Positions 17,615 through 25,834 of a stretch of DNA of 64,000 nucleotides are shown here, piece by piece (position 1 is the stretch's first letter; each line of letters opens with the position of its first letter). Both the position numbers and the translations under genes were made by a program. The notes under the pieces are model-generated. The model was given only the letters and a program-made list of their open reading frames with translations, was not told the origin of the DNA and ran no database searches. This DNA is from Falsiroseomonas sp051859025 (lineage in GTDB: Bacteria; Pseudomonadota; Alphaproteobacteria; Acetobacterales; Acetobacteraceae): positions 186,001-250,000 of the forward strand of contig NZ_JBHYGL010000037.1 of NCBI RefSeq assembly GCF_051859025.1, in the 5' to 3' direction.

Positions 17615-19762
17615 TCAGGCCGCCTTCAGCTTCGCCACCAGCCGCGCCATGGCGCCCTGAAGCGCCGTGCCCTGGGCGCCGACATCGGCGGCGATGTCGC
17701 GAAGGCGGTCGATTTCCGTCCGCGTGGTGGCGACCCCGGCATCCAGCCGCTCCACATTCCCGGTCAACTGCCCCGTGCCGTCCGCGGCGCGCGCGACGCT
17801 GCGCGCGATCTCCGACGTCGTCGCGCCCTGCTCCTCCACGGCCGCCGCGATCGCGGCGGCGATCGAGGAGAGGTTGCCGATGGTCCCGCCGATGCCGCGG
17901 ATCACCGCCACCGCCTGCCCGGTCGCCGCCTGCATCTCGGCGATCTGCTGGCCGATCTCGCCGGTCGCCTTGGCGGTCTGGGTGGCCAGGCTCTTCACCT
18001 CGCTCGCCACCACGGCGAAGCCCTTCCCGGCCTCCCCTGCCCGGGCGGCCTCGATGGTCGCGTTCAGGGCGAGCAGGTTGGTCTGGCCGGCGATGTCGCC
18101 GATCAGGCGCACCACATCGCCGATCCGCCCGGCCGCCTCGCTCAGCGCGCGGATCGTCGCATCGGCCTGCTCCGCCTCGCGCACCGCCGCCTCCGCGCCC
18201 GCGGCGCTGTCCGCCGCGCGCCGTGCGATTTCCTGCACCGAGGCCGTCAATTCCTCGGTCGCCGCCGCCACGCCCTGGACGTTGGCATTGGTCTCGGTGG
18301 CATTGCCGCCGGCCAGCACCACCTGCTGCCGGGCTCCCTCGGAAGCCTCGTCGAGCGTCAGGCAGGCCGCCTGCAGCGCCGGGCCGGAGCGCGCCAGGCC
18401 CTCCACCACTTCCCCGAGCGCCCGCTGGACCTCGGCCGCCGTCTCCAGCCTCGCCCGTTCCTCCGCCGCGCTGCGTTCGGCCCGCGCGGCCTCGGCGCTC
18501 CGCGCCTCGGCCAGGATCGCGCCGCACAGCGTCTGCACCGCGCCGGCGAGGCGGCCGATCTCGTCCTTCCGCGCGGCCGCCGCGATGGGGGCGCCGCGTT
18601 CCGCCGCGCCCCCCGTGGCCATGCCCGCCACCTGCGTCGCCAGGGCTGCCAGGGGACGCGCCAGGCGGCGCTCCACCAGCAGCAGCACGGCGATGCCGAT
18701 CCCCAGCCCCGCCAGCAGCAGGCCGAGCGACGCGGCGAAGTGCCAGGCGGCCTCGTCGCGCAGCGTCGCGGCCCGGCCCGTCGCCCTCGCGCTCGCGTCA
18801 TAGGCGGCGGCGAGCACCGTCTCGAACATGTCGTTCGTGCGGGTGGTGAAGGCCTCCGCCGTCATGCCGGCCGGCTGGCCGGCGGCGATGCGTTCCAGCA
18901 CCCCACGCGTGACGGCCTCCAGCCCCTCCGGCCCGATCACAGTCGCGTTGGCGGCCAGCGCGGCCTGGCGCAGGCCGGGGCCGACCATGGCGTCGCGCGT
19001 CAGCAGGTCCAGGCGCTCGGCCAGCATGCGCGACACGCCCGCGACGCGTTCGTAGCGCGCCATGGTCTCGGCATTCGGCAGGCGCCCACTGGCGACAGCG
19101 CCACTGGTGAAGACGCGGAGCAGGCCCGAATCGCGGCGCAGCAGCCAGGCGGTTCGCGCCACCTCGGCATAGCGGTTGAGCAGCGCATCGGGCGCCGCCG
19201 CCTGCTGCCCGACGGCAAGCCAGAGCGCGCTGGCCGTATTGATCACCTCCTGCGCCGTGCGGGCATGGTCGTCCCGGACGGCGGCGTTGCGCGCGGCCAG
19301 GGGCTGGCGCAGGGCCTGTTCGGCACGGGCGCGGTCCTGCATCCAGGCGGCGGTCGCGGCCTCGAACCGGCTGGCCAGGCCGCTGGCATCGGGCACCGCC
19401 GGGTGGAGCGGCAGCAGGGCGCGGGCGCCCTGGATGCCGGCAGCCGCCGGCTGCATCCAGCGCGCCAGTTCAGCCTGCTCCGCCGCGCTCATCGGCTGGG
19501 GATTGGCGAGAAGCACGGAGACCCAGCTGCGTTCATTCACGAGATGCCCGACGCCGCGCGCCAGTTCCTGCAGGCCGGTCATCACCTGGAGGTACTGCGT
19601 CGCGGCAACGCGCTCGCGCCAGGCCTGCACCGCATTGACGGTGAGCGCACCGGCGGAGAGCAGGAAGATGAGACCGAAGGCCGCCAGCAGGCTGGCGCGG
19701 AGGCTCCAGCCGCGCCCCCCGCCGATGGATGGTGCTGCGGCGACGGCGTGAGGCAGGTTCAT
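17615..19762 (-). CDS. Methyl-accepting chemotaxis protein
   Basis: 715-residue chemoreceptor. A short cytoplasmic start leads to TM1 (about residues 26-46), then a ~290-residue all-helical periplasmic sensor. TM2 (about 343-365) leads to a HAMP domain (RRLARPLAALATQVAGMA onward) and a signalling domain whose hairpin tip contains the highly conserved IAGQTNLLALNATIEAARAGE. The protein should signal through CheW/CheA. The sensor resembles nitrate/nitrite-type helical bundles, but the ligand cannot be read from sequence. No che or flagellar genes are in the window, so it is an orphan receptor. It lies 125 bp downstream of the P450/exporter operon on the same strand and could be co-transcribed with it. 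Confidence 0.93.
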   Translation of the reverse strand: MNLPHAVAAAPSIGGGRGWSLRASLLAAFGLIFLLSAGALTVNAVQAWRERVAATQYLQVMTGLQELARGVGHLVNERSWVSVLLANPQPMSAAEQAELARWMQPAAAGIQGARALLPLHPAVPDASGLASRFEAATAAWMQDRARAEQALRQPLAARNAAVRDDHARTAQEVINTASALWLAVGQQAAAPDALLNRYAEVARTAWLLRRDSGLLRVFTSGAVASGRLPNAETMARYERVAGVSRMLAERLDLLTRDAMVGPGLRQAALAANATVIGPEGLEAVTRGVLERIAAGQPAGMTAEAFTTRTNDMFETVLAAAYDASARATGRAATLRDEAAWHFAASLGLLLAGLGIGIAVLLLVERRLARPLAALATQVAGMATGGAAERGAPIAAAARKDEIGRLAGAVQTLCGAILAEARSAEAARAERSAAEERARLETAAEVQRALGEVVEGLARSGPALQAACLTLDEASEGARQQVVLAGGNATETNANVQGVAAATEELTASVQEIARRAADSAAGAEAAVREAEQADATIRALSEAAGRIGDVVRLIGDIAGQTNLLALNATIEAARAGEAGKGFAVVASEVKSLATQTAKATGEIGQQIAEMQAATGQAVAVIRGIGGTIGNLSSIAAAIAAAVEEQGATTSEIARSVARAADGTGQLTGNVERLDAGVATTRTEIDRLRDIAADVGAQGTALQGAMARLVAKLKAA

Positions 19763-19887
19763 CAGTCTTGCTTTCCTGGCGTGGTCCAGGTGCCGGGTTC
19801 TACCGCCCTTGGGTTAAGCGTGGCTTGTCGACACCGCGATTGCCGCCTTGCCTGGCGTCGCAACCGGCGCTGTGCAGACCGCCGCGG

Positions 19888-20691
19888 TCAGCGCGCCTCC
19901 GCCGCCTCGATCAGCCCGGCCATCCCCTCCGCATCCGACAGGCGCTGTTCCAGCGCGATGGTGAAGCGCGCCAGCGCGGCGCCGTCGATCACCGCATGGT
20001 CCATCGACCCACCCAGCGACAACACGCGCCGCGGCGCCCCACCCGCCACCGCCGGGCGCGTATCGATCCCGCCGATGGCGATGGAAAGGGTGAAGGGGTT
20101 GGGCGGAAAGGGGACCATGCGGAAATCGAGGCCCGGGCGCTGCAGGCTGGTCAGCCCGATCGTACCCTGGACCCGGCGCAGCAGATGCGGGTCCGCCGCG
20201 ATTCGCCGCAGCACCAGCGCGCGCAACGGCTTCGGCAGGCGCAGCAGGCGGCGGCGGCGCTTCACCTCCTCCGTCTGCGTCAGGTCGCCCTTCAGCGCGG
20301 CGCGCAATTCCTCATGGATCGCCATCACGGATTTGTCCTGCGCGGCGCGGATGGTCAGGCCCATGGGCAGGCGGGTGCCGTCGGGCTGCTTGCGGTCCAC
20401 CACCGTCGCCACATCGGCGTCGCGGAACGTCACCAGGTTCTTCCTGTGGCGGAAGGTCAGCACCCCCGGGTTGCGCGCCGCCGCCACGGCCACGGCTTCC
20501 ACCATCACCGCATGCATCGACACCGCCTGGCGGTCCTGCCGCCGCAGCCTCGCCAGCCCATCCATGATGCGGGTGACATCGACCTCCATCATGCCGTGGA
20601 AGGTCATCGGCCGGTGCAGCGACAACATGCCGAGGATGAGGTCGCGCAACGGCGGCCAGGGCCGCTCGGTGAAGTCGGGTGCGGGGGTCAT
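19888..20691 (-). CDS. Freestanding 2-oxoacid dehydrogenase E2-type acyltransferase domain
   Basis: 267 residues with the chloramphenicol-acetyltransferase/E2 catalytic fold and nothing else. The catalytic HxxxDG motif is intact in DHAVIDG (His232, Asp236). GTIGLTSL and PPNPFTLSIAIGG match the strands that in E2 proteins read GTFTISNLG and NPPQxxILAxG. There is no N-terminal lipoyl domain and no subunit-binding domain, and no E1 or E3 gene is nearby, so it is not a normal pyruvate or oxoglutarate dehydrogenase subunit. It probably transfers an acyl group from CoA to a small substrate. Last gene of the P450/exporter operon; its start overlaps the ATPase stop by 4 nt (ATGA). Confidence 0.75.
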   Translation of the reverse strand: MTPAPDFTERPWPPLRDLILGMLSLHRPMTFHGMMEVDVTRIMDGLARLRRQDRQAVSMHAVMVEAVAVAAARNPGVLTFRHRKNLVTFRDADVATVVDRKQPDGTRLPMGLTIRAAQDKSVMAIHEELRAALKGDLTQTEEVKRRRRLLRLPKPLRALVLRRIAADPHLLRRVQGTIGLTSLQRPGLDFRMVPFPPNPFTLSIAIGGIDTRPAVAGGAPRRVLSLGGSMDHAVIDGAALARFTIALEQRLSDAEGMAGLIEAAEAR

Positions 20692-21380
20692 GCCGCCCGT
20701 TCCGTCTGTCTCAGCACGCCATCCTCCATGTGCAGCCGCCGGGTCACGAGGTCCAGGCAGCGCTCGTCATGCGTTCCCATCACCACCGCGCAGTCCCGCC
20801 CGCGCGTGAGGTCGGCCAGCAGCGCGACCACGGCGCGGCCGCTGCTGCCATCGAGCGAGGCGGTCGGTTCATCCGCCAGCACCAGCGATGGCCGGCGAAC
20901 CAGCGCGCGCGCCACCGCAACGCGCTGCTGTTCGCCACCCGACAGAAGCGCGGTGGAATCCCCGCCCCGCCCGCCGAGGCCGACCGCCTCCAGCATCGCC
21001 AGCGCCGCCGCGCGATCCCGTGCGGGGTCGGCATCGGGCTGGCCGTGCAGCGCGGCCTCCACATTCTCCAGCACGCTCAACGACCGCAGCAGGTGGTGGC
21101 GCTGGAAGACGAAGCCGATGCGCCGGCGGAGCGCGCCGAGCGCCCGCCCATCCAGCACGCGGACATCCTGGCCCAGCAGGCGCAGCGCCCCCTCCTCCGG
21201 CACCCGCAGCGCGCCGAGCAGCGTCAGCAGCGTGGTCTTGCCCGATCCCGAAGGGCCGGTGAGGGCCACGAAATCGCCCGCGCGCAGATCGAGCGTGATG
21301 CCCCGCAGCACCGCGCGGCGCTGCGGCCCGGTGCCGAATCCGTGGCTGACATCGCGAAGCTCCGCCAGCGGCGCGTTCAT
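20688..21380 (-). CDS. ABC transporter ATP-binding protein, DevA-like
   Basis: 230-residue nucleotide-binding subunit. Walker A is GPSGSGKTT (about residues 42-50), the Q-loop lies in GFVFQRHHLL, the signature is LSGGEQQRVAVARAL, Walker B is LVLADEPTASLD and the switch His is in MGTHD. The LolD/MacB/DevA subclass fits its length and its pairing with a DevC-type permease and an HlyD-type adaptor. It powers the exporter from the cytoplasmic side. Four-base ATGA overlaps join it to both the permease and the acyltransferase gene. Confidence 0.93.
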   Translation of the reverse strand: MNAPLAELRDVSHGFGTGPQRRAVLRGITLDLRAGDFVALTGPSGSGKTTLLTLLGALRVPEEGALRLLGQDVRVLDGRALGALRRRIGFVFQRHHLLRSLSVLENVEAALHGQPDADPARDRAAALAMLEAVGLGGRGGDSTALLSGGEQQRVAVARALVRRPSLVLADEPTASLDGSSGRAVVALLADLTRGRDCAVVMGTHDERCLDLVTRRLHMEDGVLRQTERAA

Positions 21381-22564
21381 CCGAACAGGGCCAGCGGATC
21401 GGCCCGGCGCAGGCGCAGCATCGCCATCCCGGCGGCGACCGCCGCCATGACCAGGCTGAGGGCGAGCACCATTGCCATGTCGGACCCATGCAGGCCGATC
21501 GGCAGGCGCGTGACCTCCGCCGCCGCGCCGGTGACGGCCAGCGCGAGGCCGAGCGCGGGCAGGTAGGTGACGAGCGCGATGGCCACCGCCGCCTGCGCCA
21601 CCACCGCCGCCAGGAAGGCCGGGCGATAGCCCTGGGCCAGCAGCACCGCGTATTCCGGCAGGTTCGCATCCACCAGGCTGTTCAGCACCTGCAGGATGAA
21701 GACGACGCCCACCGCGATGCCGACCAGCAGCCCGACATTGAAGATCACGCCGATCGGCGTACGGCTGGCGTAGAAGCGCCGTTCCTCCGCCAGATACGCC
21801 GCCCGGGTCATCACCCGCGCGCGCCCATCCAGCCGCGCGGCGATCGCCGCCGCCACACTCTCCGCGCCCACCCCCGGCTGCAGCCGCACCAGGCCGATGG
21901 AGACCCGGTCCAGCGGCACGCCGAGCGTGGCATGGAGCGTCAGGTCGCTCATCAACAGGGTACCGTCGATGGTGAAGGAGGGGCCGAGGGTGAAGAGACC
22001 CCGCAGCGACAGTACCGGCGCCAGATCCGCCGAGGGCGCATAGACCGGCAGCCGGGCGAGTTCCCCCGCCGCGACCTGGCCGATCACGGCGCGGAATTCC
22101 TGGCGGGAGAGGCGGTCCAGCAGCGCGGTATCCGGGACGGACAGCGCGCGCTGCGCCGCCGCGATGCCCGGCAGGTCCAGCACCCGGGCGGCGGGATCGA
22201 TGCCGAGCAGCCAGACGGAGAGGTTGCTTCCGTTCTCCGCGCTGCGGACCTGGCCGCTATAGGCATAGAGGCTGGCGGTTTCCGCCACCCCCGGCACCCC
22301 CGCCGCATCGCGCAGCGCGGCGCGGGGAAACCAGGGGGGCGAGAAGGTCAGCGCGCGGTAGCCCGGGCTGACCAGCACCAGGTCCGCCGCCAGCGCCCGC
22401 GGCAGCGCCAGTGCGCTGTCATAGAGCCCGTTGCGGAAGCCGACCTGCACCAGCATCAGCATGACCGCGACGGCGACGCCGGCCAGCGCGGCGACGGAGG
22501 CCAGGGCACGGTGGCGCAGCTGGCGGAAGGCCAGCAGGGCGGCGAAACGCACCAGATCTGTCAC
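21377..22564 (-). CDS. ABC exporter permease, DevC-like (FtsX/MacB type)
   Basis: 395 residues. The N-terminus FAALLAFRQLRHRALASV runs into TM1 with VAVAVMLMLVQVGFRNGLYDSAL. It closely resembles the start of DevC, permease of the heterocyst glycolipid exporter DevBCA (AGIxFAxxLxxxQLGFxxALFDSA pattern, from memory). A large periplasmic domain (about residues 45-265) separates TM1 from three C-terminal helices. The start is probably GTG 22564, 10 nt after the adaptor stop; a longer open frame upstream is a shadow of the adaptor gene. The Shine-Dalgarno is poor, so translation likely depends on coupling. With the HlyD adaptor and an outer-membrane channel encoded elsewhere it should export a lipid or hydrophobic product. 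Confidence 0.88.
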   Translation of the reverse strand: MTDLVRFAALLAFRQLRHRALASVAALAGVAVAVMLMLVQVGFRNGLYDSALALPRALAADLVLVSPGYRALTFSPPWFPRAALRDAAGVPGVAETASLYAYSGQVRSAENGSNLSVWLLGIDPAARVLDLPGIAAAQRALSVPDTALLDRLSRQEFRAVIGQVAAGELARLPVYAPSADLAPVLSLRGLFTLGPSFTIDGTLLMSDLTLHATLGVPLDRVSIGLVRLQPGVGAESVAAAIAARLDGRARVMTRAAYLAEERRFYASRTPIGVIFNVGLLVGIAVGVVFILQVLNSLVDANLPEYAVLLAQGYRPAFLAAVVAQAAVAIALVTYLPALGLALAVTGAAAEVTRLPIGLHGSDMAMVLALSLVMAAVAAGMAMLRLRRADPLALFG

Positions 22565-22574
22565 AGGGGGGGCA

Positions 22575-23606
22575 TCATGGGCGCGCGGGTGCCAGGGGAA
22601 ACCGCACCTCCACCTCCGCCCCCACCACCGGCGGCAGGGGGCCCAGCGGGCGGATAGTGACTTCCACGATGCGGGCATCGCGGCCGACGAGCACGTCGGA
22701 ACTCGTCCGGCGCTGGCGCAGCACCAGGCGGCCGACGGAGTCCACCCGGCCCTCCACCGGCGCGGCCAGCACGCGGCCCGCGATGCGCGCAGCCTGGCCG
22801 GGGACGATGCGGGGGGCGTCCGCCTCCTCCACCTCCGCCACCACCACGAGGCGGTCGAGGGCGGCCATCTGCAGGATGCCCTCATCCCCGATGCTCTCCC
22901 CGCCCCGCCGCAGCAGTGCCAGCACCGTGCCGGCGAAGGGGGCGCGGATGCTGGCGCGGGCCAGCTCGGCCTCGGCCTCCGCCAGCGCGGCGCGCTGCAC
23001 GGCGCTGCGGGCGGCGGCGGCGCGGCGATCCTCCTCCCGCACCTCGCTCAGCGCGCGGAGTTCGGCTTCCGCCTGGCGGAGCGCGGCCTCCGCCCGGTCC
23101 AGCTCCGCCTGGCGCTGTTCCAGCGTGGCCTGGGTGGCGATGCTGGTGGCGCGGAGTGTCGCGATGCGGGCGTGTTCCTGCCGCGCCAGGGTCAGCTCCG
23201 CCTCCCGCGCCCTCACGAGGGCGCGCTGGGCGAGGATCACGCCGGGCTTGGCGGGGGCGGCGACCTGCGCTTCCTCGGCCTGCGCCAAGGCGAGGCGCGC
23301 GCGCGCGGCCTCCACCTGCGCTTCCGCCACCGCATGGGTGTCGAGCAGCGCGACGATCTGGCCGGCGGCGACATCCTGGCCTTCCTGCACCAGCACGCGG
23401 CCCAGCACGCCGCGGAAGGGGCCATGGAGAGCGATGACACGGCCCTCCGGCTCGATCCGCCCGCGCGCGACCAGGGAGGCGTTGGCCGGCAGCGGCTGGG
23501 CGGTGGGGGCGGGGCTTTCGGCCTGGGCGAGGAGCAGCGCGGCGCCGACCGACAGCGCGGCGAGCGCCAGCAGCAGGGGCCGGCGCCGGGCGGGCCGTGG
23601 CGTCAT
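22575..23606 (-). CDS. HlyD-family periplasmic adaptor, DevB-like
   Basis: 343-residue membrane fusion protein. One N-terminal membrane helix (about residues 9-27) is followed by a half-lipoyl segment (RIEPEGRVIALHGPFRGVLGRVLVQEGQDVAAGQIVA). A long Ala/Glu/Arg-rich helical hairpin (about 95-215, strong coiled-coil character) precedes the second lipoyl half (ASIRAPFAGTVLAL) and a beta-barrel to the C-terminus. It would bridge the inner-membrane DevCA-like transporter and a TolC-like channel; no TolC homologue is in the window. Its start overlaps the GNAT-like gene stop (ATGA). Confidence 0.9.
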   Translation of the reverse strand: MTPRPARRRPLLLALAALSVGAALLLAQAESPAPTAQPLPANASLVARGRIEPEGRVIALHGPFRGVLGRVLVQEGQDVAAGQIVALLDTHAVAEAQVEAARARLALAQAEEAQVAAPAKPGVILAQRALVRAREAELTLARQEHARIATLRATSIATQATLEQRQAELDRAEAALRQAEAELRALSEVREEDRRAAAARSAVQRAALAEAEAELARASIRAPFAGTVLALLRRGGESIGDEGILQMAALDRLVVVAEVEEADAPRIVPGQAARIAGRVLAAPVEGRVDSVGRLVLRQRRTSSDVLVGRDARIVEVTIRPLGPLPPVVGAEVEVRFPLAPARP

Positions 23607-24178
23607 CCGCCGGCGCCCGTCCCCGATGGTCGGGAAAAATCAGCCTCCAGGTCGAAGCGCAGCAGGTAGCGGGCCTCGTCCTCGATCCGGCGTTCCCCCA
23701 CCACCGCCGTGCCGAAGCGGCCATAGGCGGGCAGCGGGCGGCGGCGGGCGGTGCCGTAGCCGTAGCGCAGGCCCCGGGCGCGAAGGTCCGCATAGCAGGC
23801 GCGGCGGAAGCGCAGTGCGCCGCGCAGGTCATGCGGGCCGGCGGCGAAGAAGGTCAGCATCTCCGCGATCCCGCTCTCCTCGGGCAGGGTGAAGCCGAAG
23901 CGTGCGGCCTGCACGGTGCGGAGCGCCAGGTTCACGGCCAGCCCGCGCCGAACCTTCCCCCCCGCATCCCGCAACACATAGACCACCTGGTCCGCATAGG
24001 GCACCGGCGCCGCGATGCGCCTGGCGGCGTCGTCCCAGTTCCAGAGATGCCGCAGCAGCCCGGCCGGGCGGATGGGTTCGAAGGCAGCGTAGAAGGCCTG
24101 TTCATAGGCCAGCACCGCGCCAGGATCGCTGGTGTCCAGCACCTCGAACCCCGCCAGGGTTGGGGCCGCGATTCTCAT
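23603..24178 (-). CDS. Unrecognised protein, possibly GNAT-fold N-acyltransferase
   Basis: 191 residues, soluble, no signal peptide. I do not recognise the family with confidence. The second half (FRRACYADLRARGLRYGYGTARRRPLPAYGRFG, split: an Arg-rich helix, then a GYGTA turn, then AYGRFG) looks like the acetyl-CoA-binding and C-terminal part of GNAT-type acyltransferases, where a Y-x-R-(F/L)-G segment is common. It is fixed between P450 and HlyD genes with a 10-nt gap and an ATGA overlap, so it belongs to the same pathway. If it is an acyltransferase, the operon has two of different folds. Confidence 0.5.
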   Translation of the reverse strand: MRIAAPTLAGFEVLDTSDPGAVLAYEQAFYAAFEPIRPAGLLRHLWNWDDAARRIAAPVPYADQVVYVLRDAGGKVRRGLAVNLALRTVQAARFGFTLPEESGIAEMLTFFAAGPHDLRGALRFRRACYADLRARGLRYGYGTARRRPLPAYGRFGTAVVGERRIEDEARYLLRFDLEADFSRPSGTGAGG

Positions 24179-24188
24179 GCCGGGGGTC

Positions 24189-25544
24189 TCATCCGAACGG
24201 CACCGCCCGCAGCAGGATGGGGCGGTCGGGCGCCAGTGTCGTGCGGCCCCGCATGCCGACCGGCGACTGCTCCGTCAGCTCGAGCCGGCAGTGCCGCACG
24301 AGGGCGAGCAGCGCCACCACCAGTTCCAGATCGGCGAAGTGGTTGCCGATGCATTGGTGCCGGCCCCAGGCATAGGGCAGCAGGTTGCGCCGGCCGGCCG
24401 CGCCGGGCCCAAGGAAGCGGTCAGGGCGGAATGCCTCCGGCGCCTCCCACAGATCGGGGCTGCGGTGGATGCCGAAGATGGAGACGACGACCGTGGTGCC
24501 CGCGCGGATGCGATAGCCGCCGAGGTCATCATCCGCCGCGCAGTCCCGGCCCATGTTGTAGACCGGCGGGAACAGGCGCATCGCCTCCTCCACCACCGCC
24601 GCGGCATAGGGCAGGCGCGGCAGGTCCGCGGGCGTGGGCGCGCGGTCGCCCAGCACGGGCGCGGCTTCGTCCCGCAACGCCTGCGCGACATCGGGGTGCC
24701 GGGCCAGCAGGTACATCAGCCAGGTCAGCGCCGTGGCCGTCGTCTCGAACCCCGCGGCGAAGAGCGTCTTGAGTTCGTTCAGCAGCGCCTGGCGCGGCAA
24801 GGGCGGGTCATCCGGCCGGCCGCGGATCAGGGCGGCCAGCAGGTCGTCGGGCTGCGCATCCGGGGCTGCCAGGCGGCGGTCCAGCTCCTCCCCCAGGAAG
24901 GATTCCAGCGTGCGGCGCGTGGCGTTGACGGCGCGGTTGACGGGCACGGGCACCCAGAGCGGCCAGCGCACCAGCGACCAGTTCCGGCGCATGAGCTGCG
25001 CCAGGCAATCCTGCACCGCGACGACGAAGGCGCTGCCCTGCCCTTCCCCGATGCGCTGCGACAGCAGCACGCCGCCGATGACGCGGATGGCGATGCGCCC
25101 CGCCTGTTCCCCCGCATCGACGGGCGCGCCAGTCCATCCCGCCAGCGTCTCCCGCATCACCGCATCGGTGGTGGTGGCGAGGGTGCCGAGGCGATCGGCG
25201 CGGAAGGAGGGCTGCATCCGCCGGCGGCGGGCGCGCCAGAGGTCGCCCTCCGTCGCCAGCAGCCCATCGCCGATGACGGCGCCGAGGTTGCGGTTGATGC
25301 GGCCGCGCGGATAGCGGTCCGCCCGCGTCACCAGGACTTCCCGCGCCAGATCGGGACGCCCGATCGCGACGATGCGGCGCGGGCCGAGCCGGATGCCGAC
25401 CAAGCCGCCATGGGCATGCAGCGCGGCGGCGGGGAAGCTGTGGGGCGCGGCCGCCATGGCCGGCAGGTGGCCGAGCAGCCCGCCACCTGGCAGCGATGGG
25501 ACATCCGGCACGGCGGCGGCAGCGCGGTTGGGGGTGGGGATCAT
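24189..25544 (-). CDS. Cytochrome P450
   Basis: 451-residue soluble bacterial P450 monooxygenase, with no membrane anchor. The haem-thiolate ligand is Cys398 in YAWGRHQCIGNHFA (the canonical Phe of FxxGxRxCxG is Tyr/Ala-shifted). The K-helix is EEAMRLFPP (ExxR), the meander region reads FRPDRFLGP, and the I-helix oxygen-binding segment is AAGFETTATALTW. Overall form resembles fatty-acid or terpenoid hydroxylases (CYP102/CYP110-like), but the substrate is unknown. It needs ferredoxin and reductase from elsewhere. First gene of the exporter operon. No Shine-Dalgarno is visible at ATG 25544, where a small hairpin (GGGCA/TGCCC, 25550-25562) occupies the site. Confidence 0.93.
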   Translation of the reverse strand: MIPTPNRAAAAVPDVPSLPGGGLLGHLPAMAAAPHSFPAAALHAHGGLVGIRLGPRRIVAIGRPDLAREVLVTRADRYPRGRINRNLGAVIGDGLLATEGDLWRARRRRMQPSFRADRLGTLATTTDAVMRETLAGWTGAPVDAGEQAGRIAIRVIGGVLLSQRIGEGQGSAFVVAVQDCLAQLMRRNWSLVRWPLWVPVPVNRAVNATRRTLESFLGEELDRRLAAPDAQPDDLLAALIRGRPDDPPLPRQALLNELKTLFAAGFETTATALTWLMYLLARHPDVAQALRDEAAPVLGDRAPTPADLPRLPYAAAVVEEAMRLFPPVYNMGRDCAADDDLGGYRIRAGTTVVVSIFGIHRSPDLWEAPEAFRPDRFLGPGAAGRRNLLPYAWGRHQCIGNHFADLELVVALLALVRHCRLELTEQSPVGMRGRTTLAPDRPILLRAVPFG

Positions 25545-25568
25545 TCGGCGGGCAAAATGCCCGATATC

Positions 25569-25639
25569 GCCCCGGTGGCATAGCTCAACCGGCGCGTGTC
25601 GAGACGACGACTGGAAAGTAAACTAGGTTGAGCCGGGGC
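25569..25639 (-). promoter_or_regulatory. Interrupted inverted repeat in the P450 operon leader/promoter
   Basis: Read on the minus strand, GCCCCGGCTCAACC (25639-25626) is matched further down by GGTTGAG and then CCGGGGC (ending 25569), with 8 unpaired bases between the two right arms. That gives two 7-bp helices around a 35-nt AT-richer core containing TAGTTTACTTT. It is either a long leader hairpin ending 24 nt before the P450 start, or paired operator arms flanking the promoter. Arms seen directly; function inferred. Confidence 0.4.
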
Positions 25640-25699
25640 TGTGCTGGGCCCGCCGGGCCAGCGCGCACCTCGCCCAGGCCCAGGGCCCTGAAACGAGTA

Positions 25700-25723
25700 A
25701 AGCCGCGGCTGTTGCCGCGGCTT
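25700..25723 (-). terminator. Terminator of tRNA-Arg
   Basis: Perfect 10-bp stem AAGCCGCGGC/GCCGCGGCTT around TGTT, 24 nt past the tRNA 3' end. On the minus strand it is followed by TTACTCGTTTC, a loose T-rich tail. It separates the tRNA transcript from the P450 operon. Confidence 0.65.
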
Positions 25724-25746
25724 GGTGAGTAATCAGGGGCGGGTAA

Positions 25747-25823
25747 TGGCGGACCCGAAGAGATTCGAACTCCTAACCCCCAGATCCGTAGTCTGGTGCT
25801 CTATCCAATTGAGCTACGGGTCC
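25747..25823 (-). tRNA. tRNA-Arg (anticodon ACG)
   Basis: 77-nt cloverleaf read on the minus strand. Acceptor GGACCCG pairs with CGGGTCC, discriminator G, and the CCA tail is encoded. The D-arm is TAGCTCAATTGGATAGAGCA. The anticodon stem CCAGA/TCTGG holds loop CTACGGA, giving anticodon ACG (wobble A, expected to be edited to inosine, reading CGU/CGC/CGA). The T-arm contains GTTCGAATC. Confidence 0.96.
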
Positions 25824-25834
25824 GCACGGGGGGC

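Noticed and set aside
17585..20809. 1074-codon plus-strand frame over the chemoreceptor and acyltransferase
   Set aside because: Low-complexity antisense translation; spans two real minus-strand genes and their gap.
22565..22885. N-terminal extension of the DevC-like permease to 22885
   Set aside because: The added residues are Trp/Arg-rich nonsense lying over the adaptor gene in another frame; family similarity begins at the GTG at 22564.
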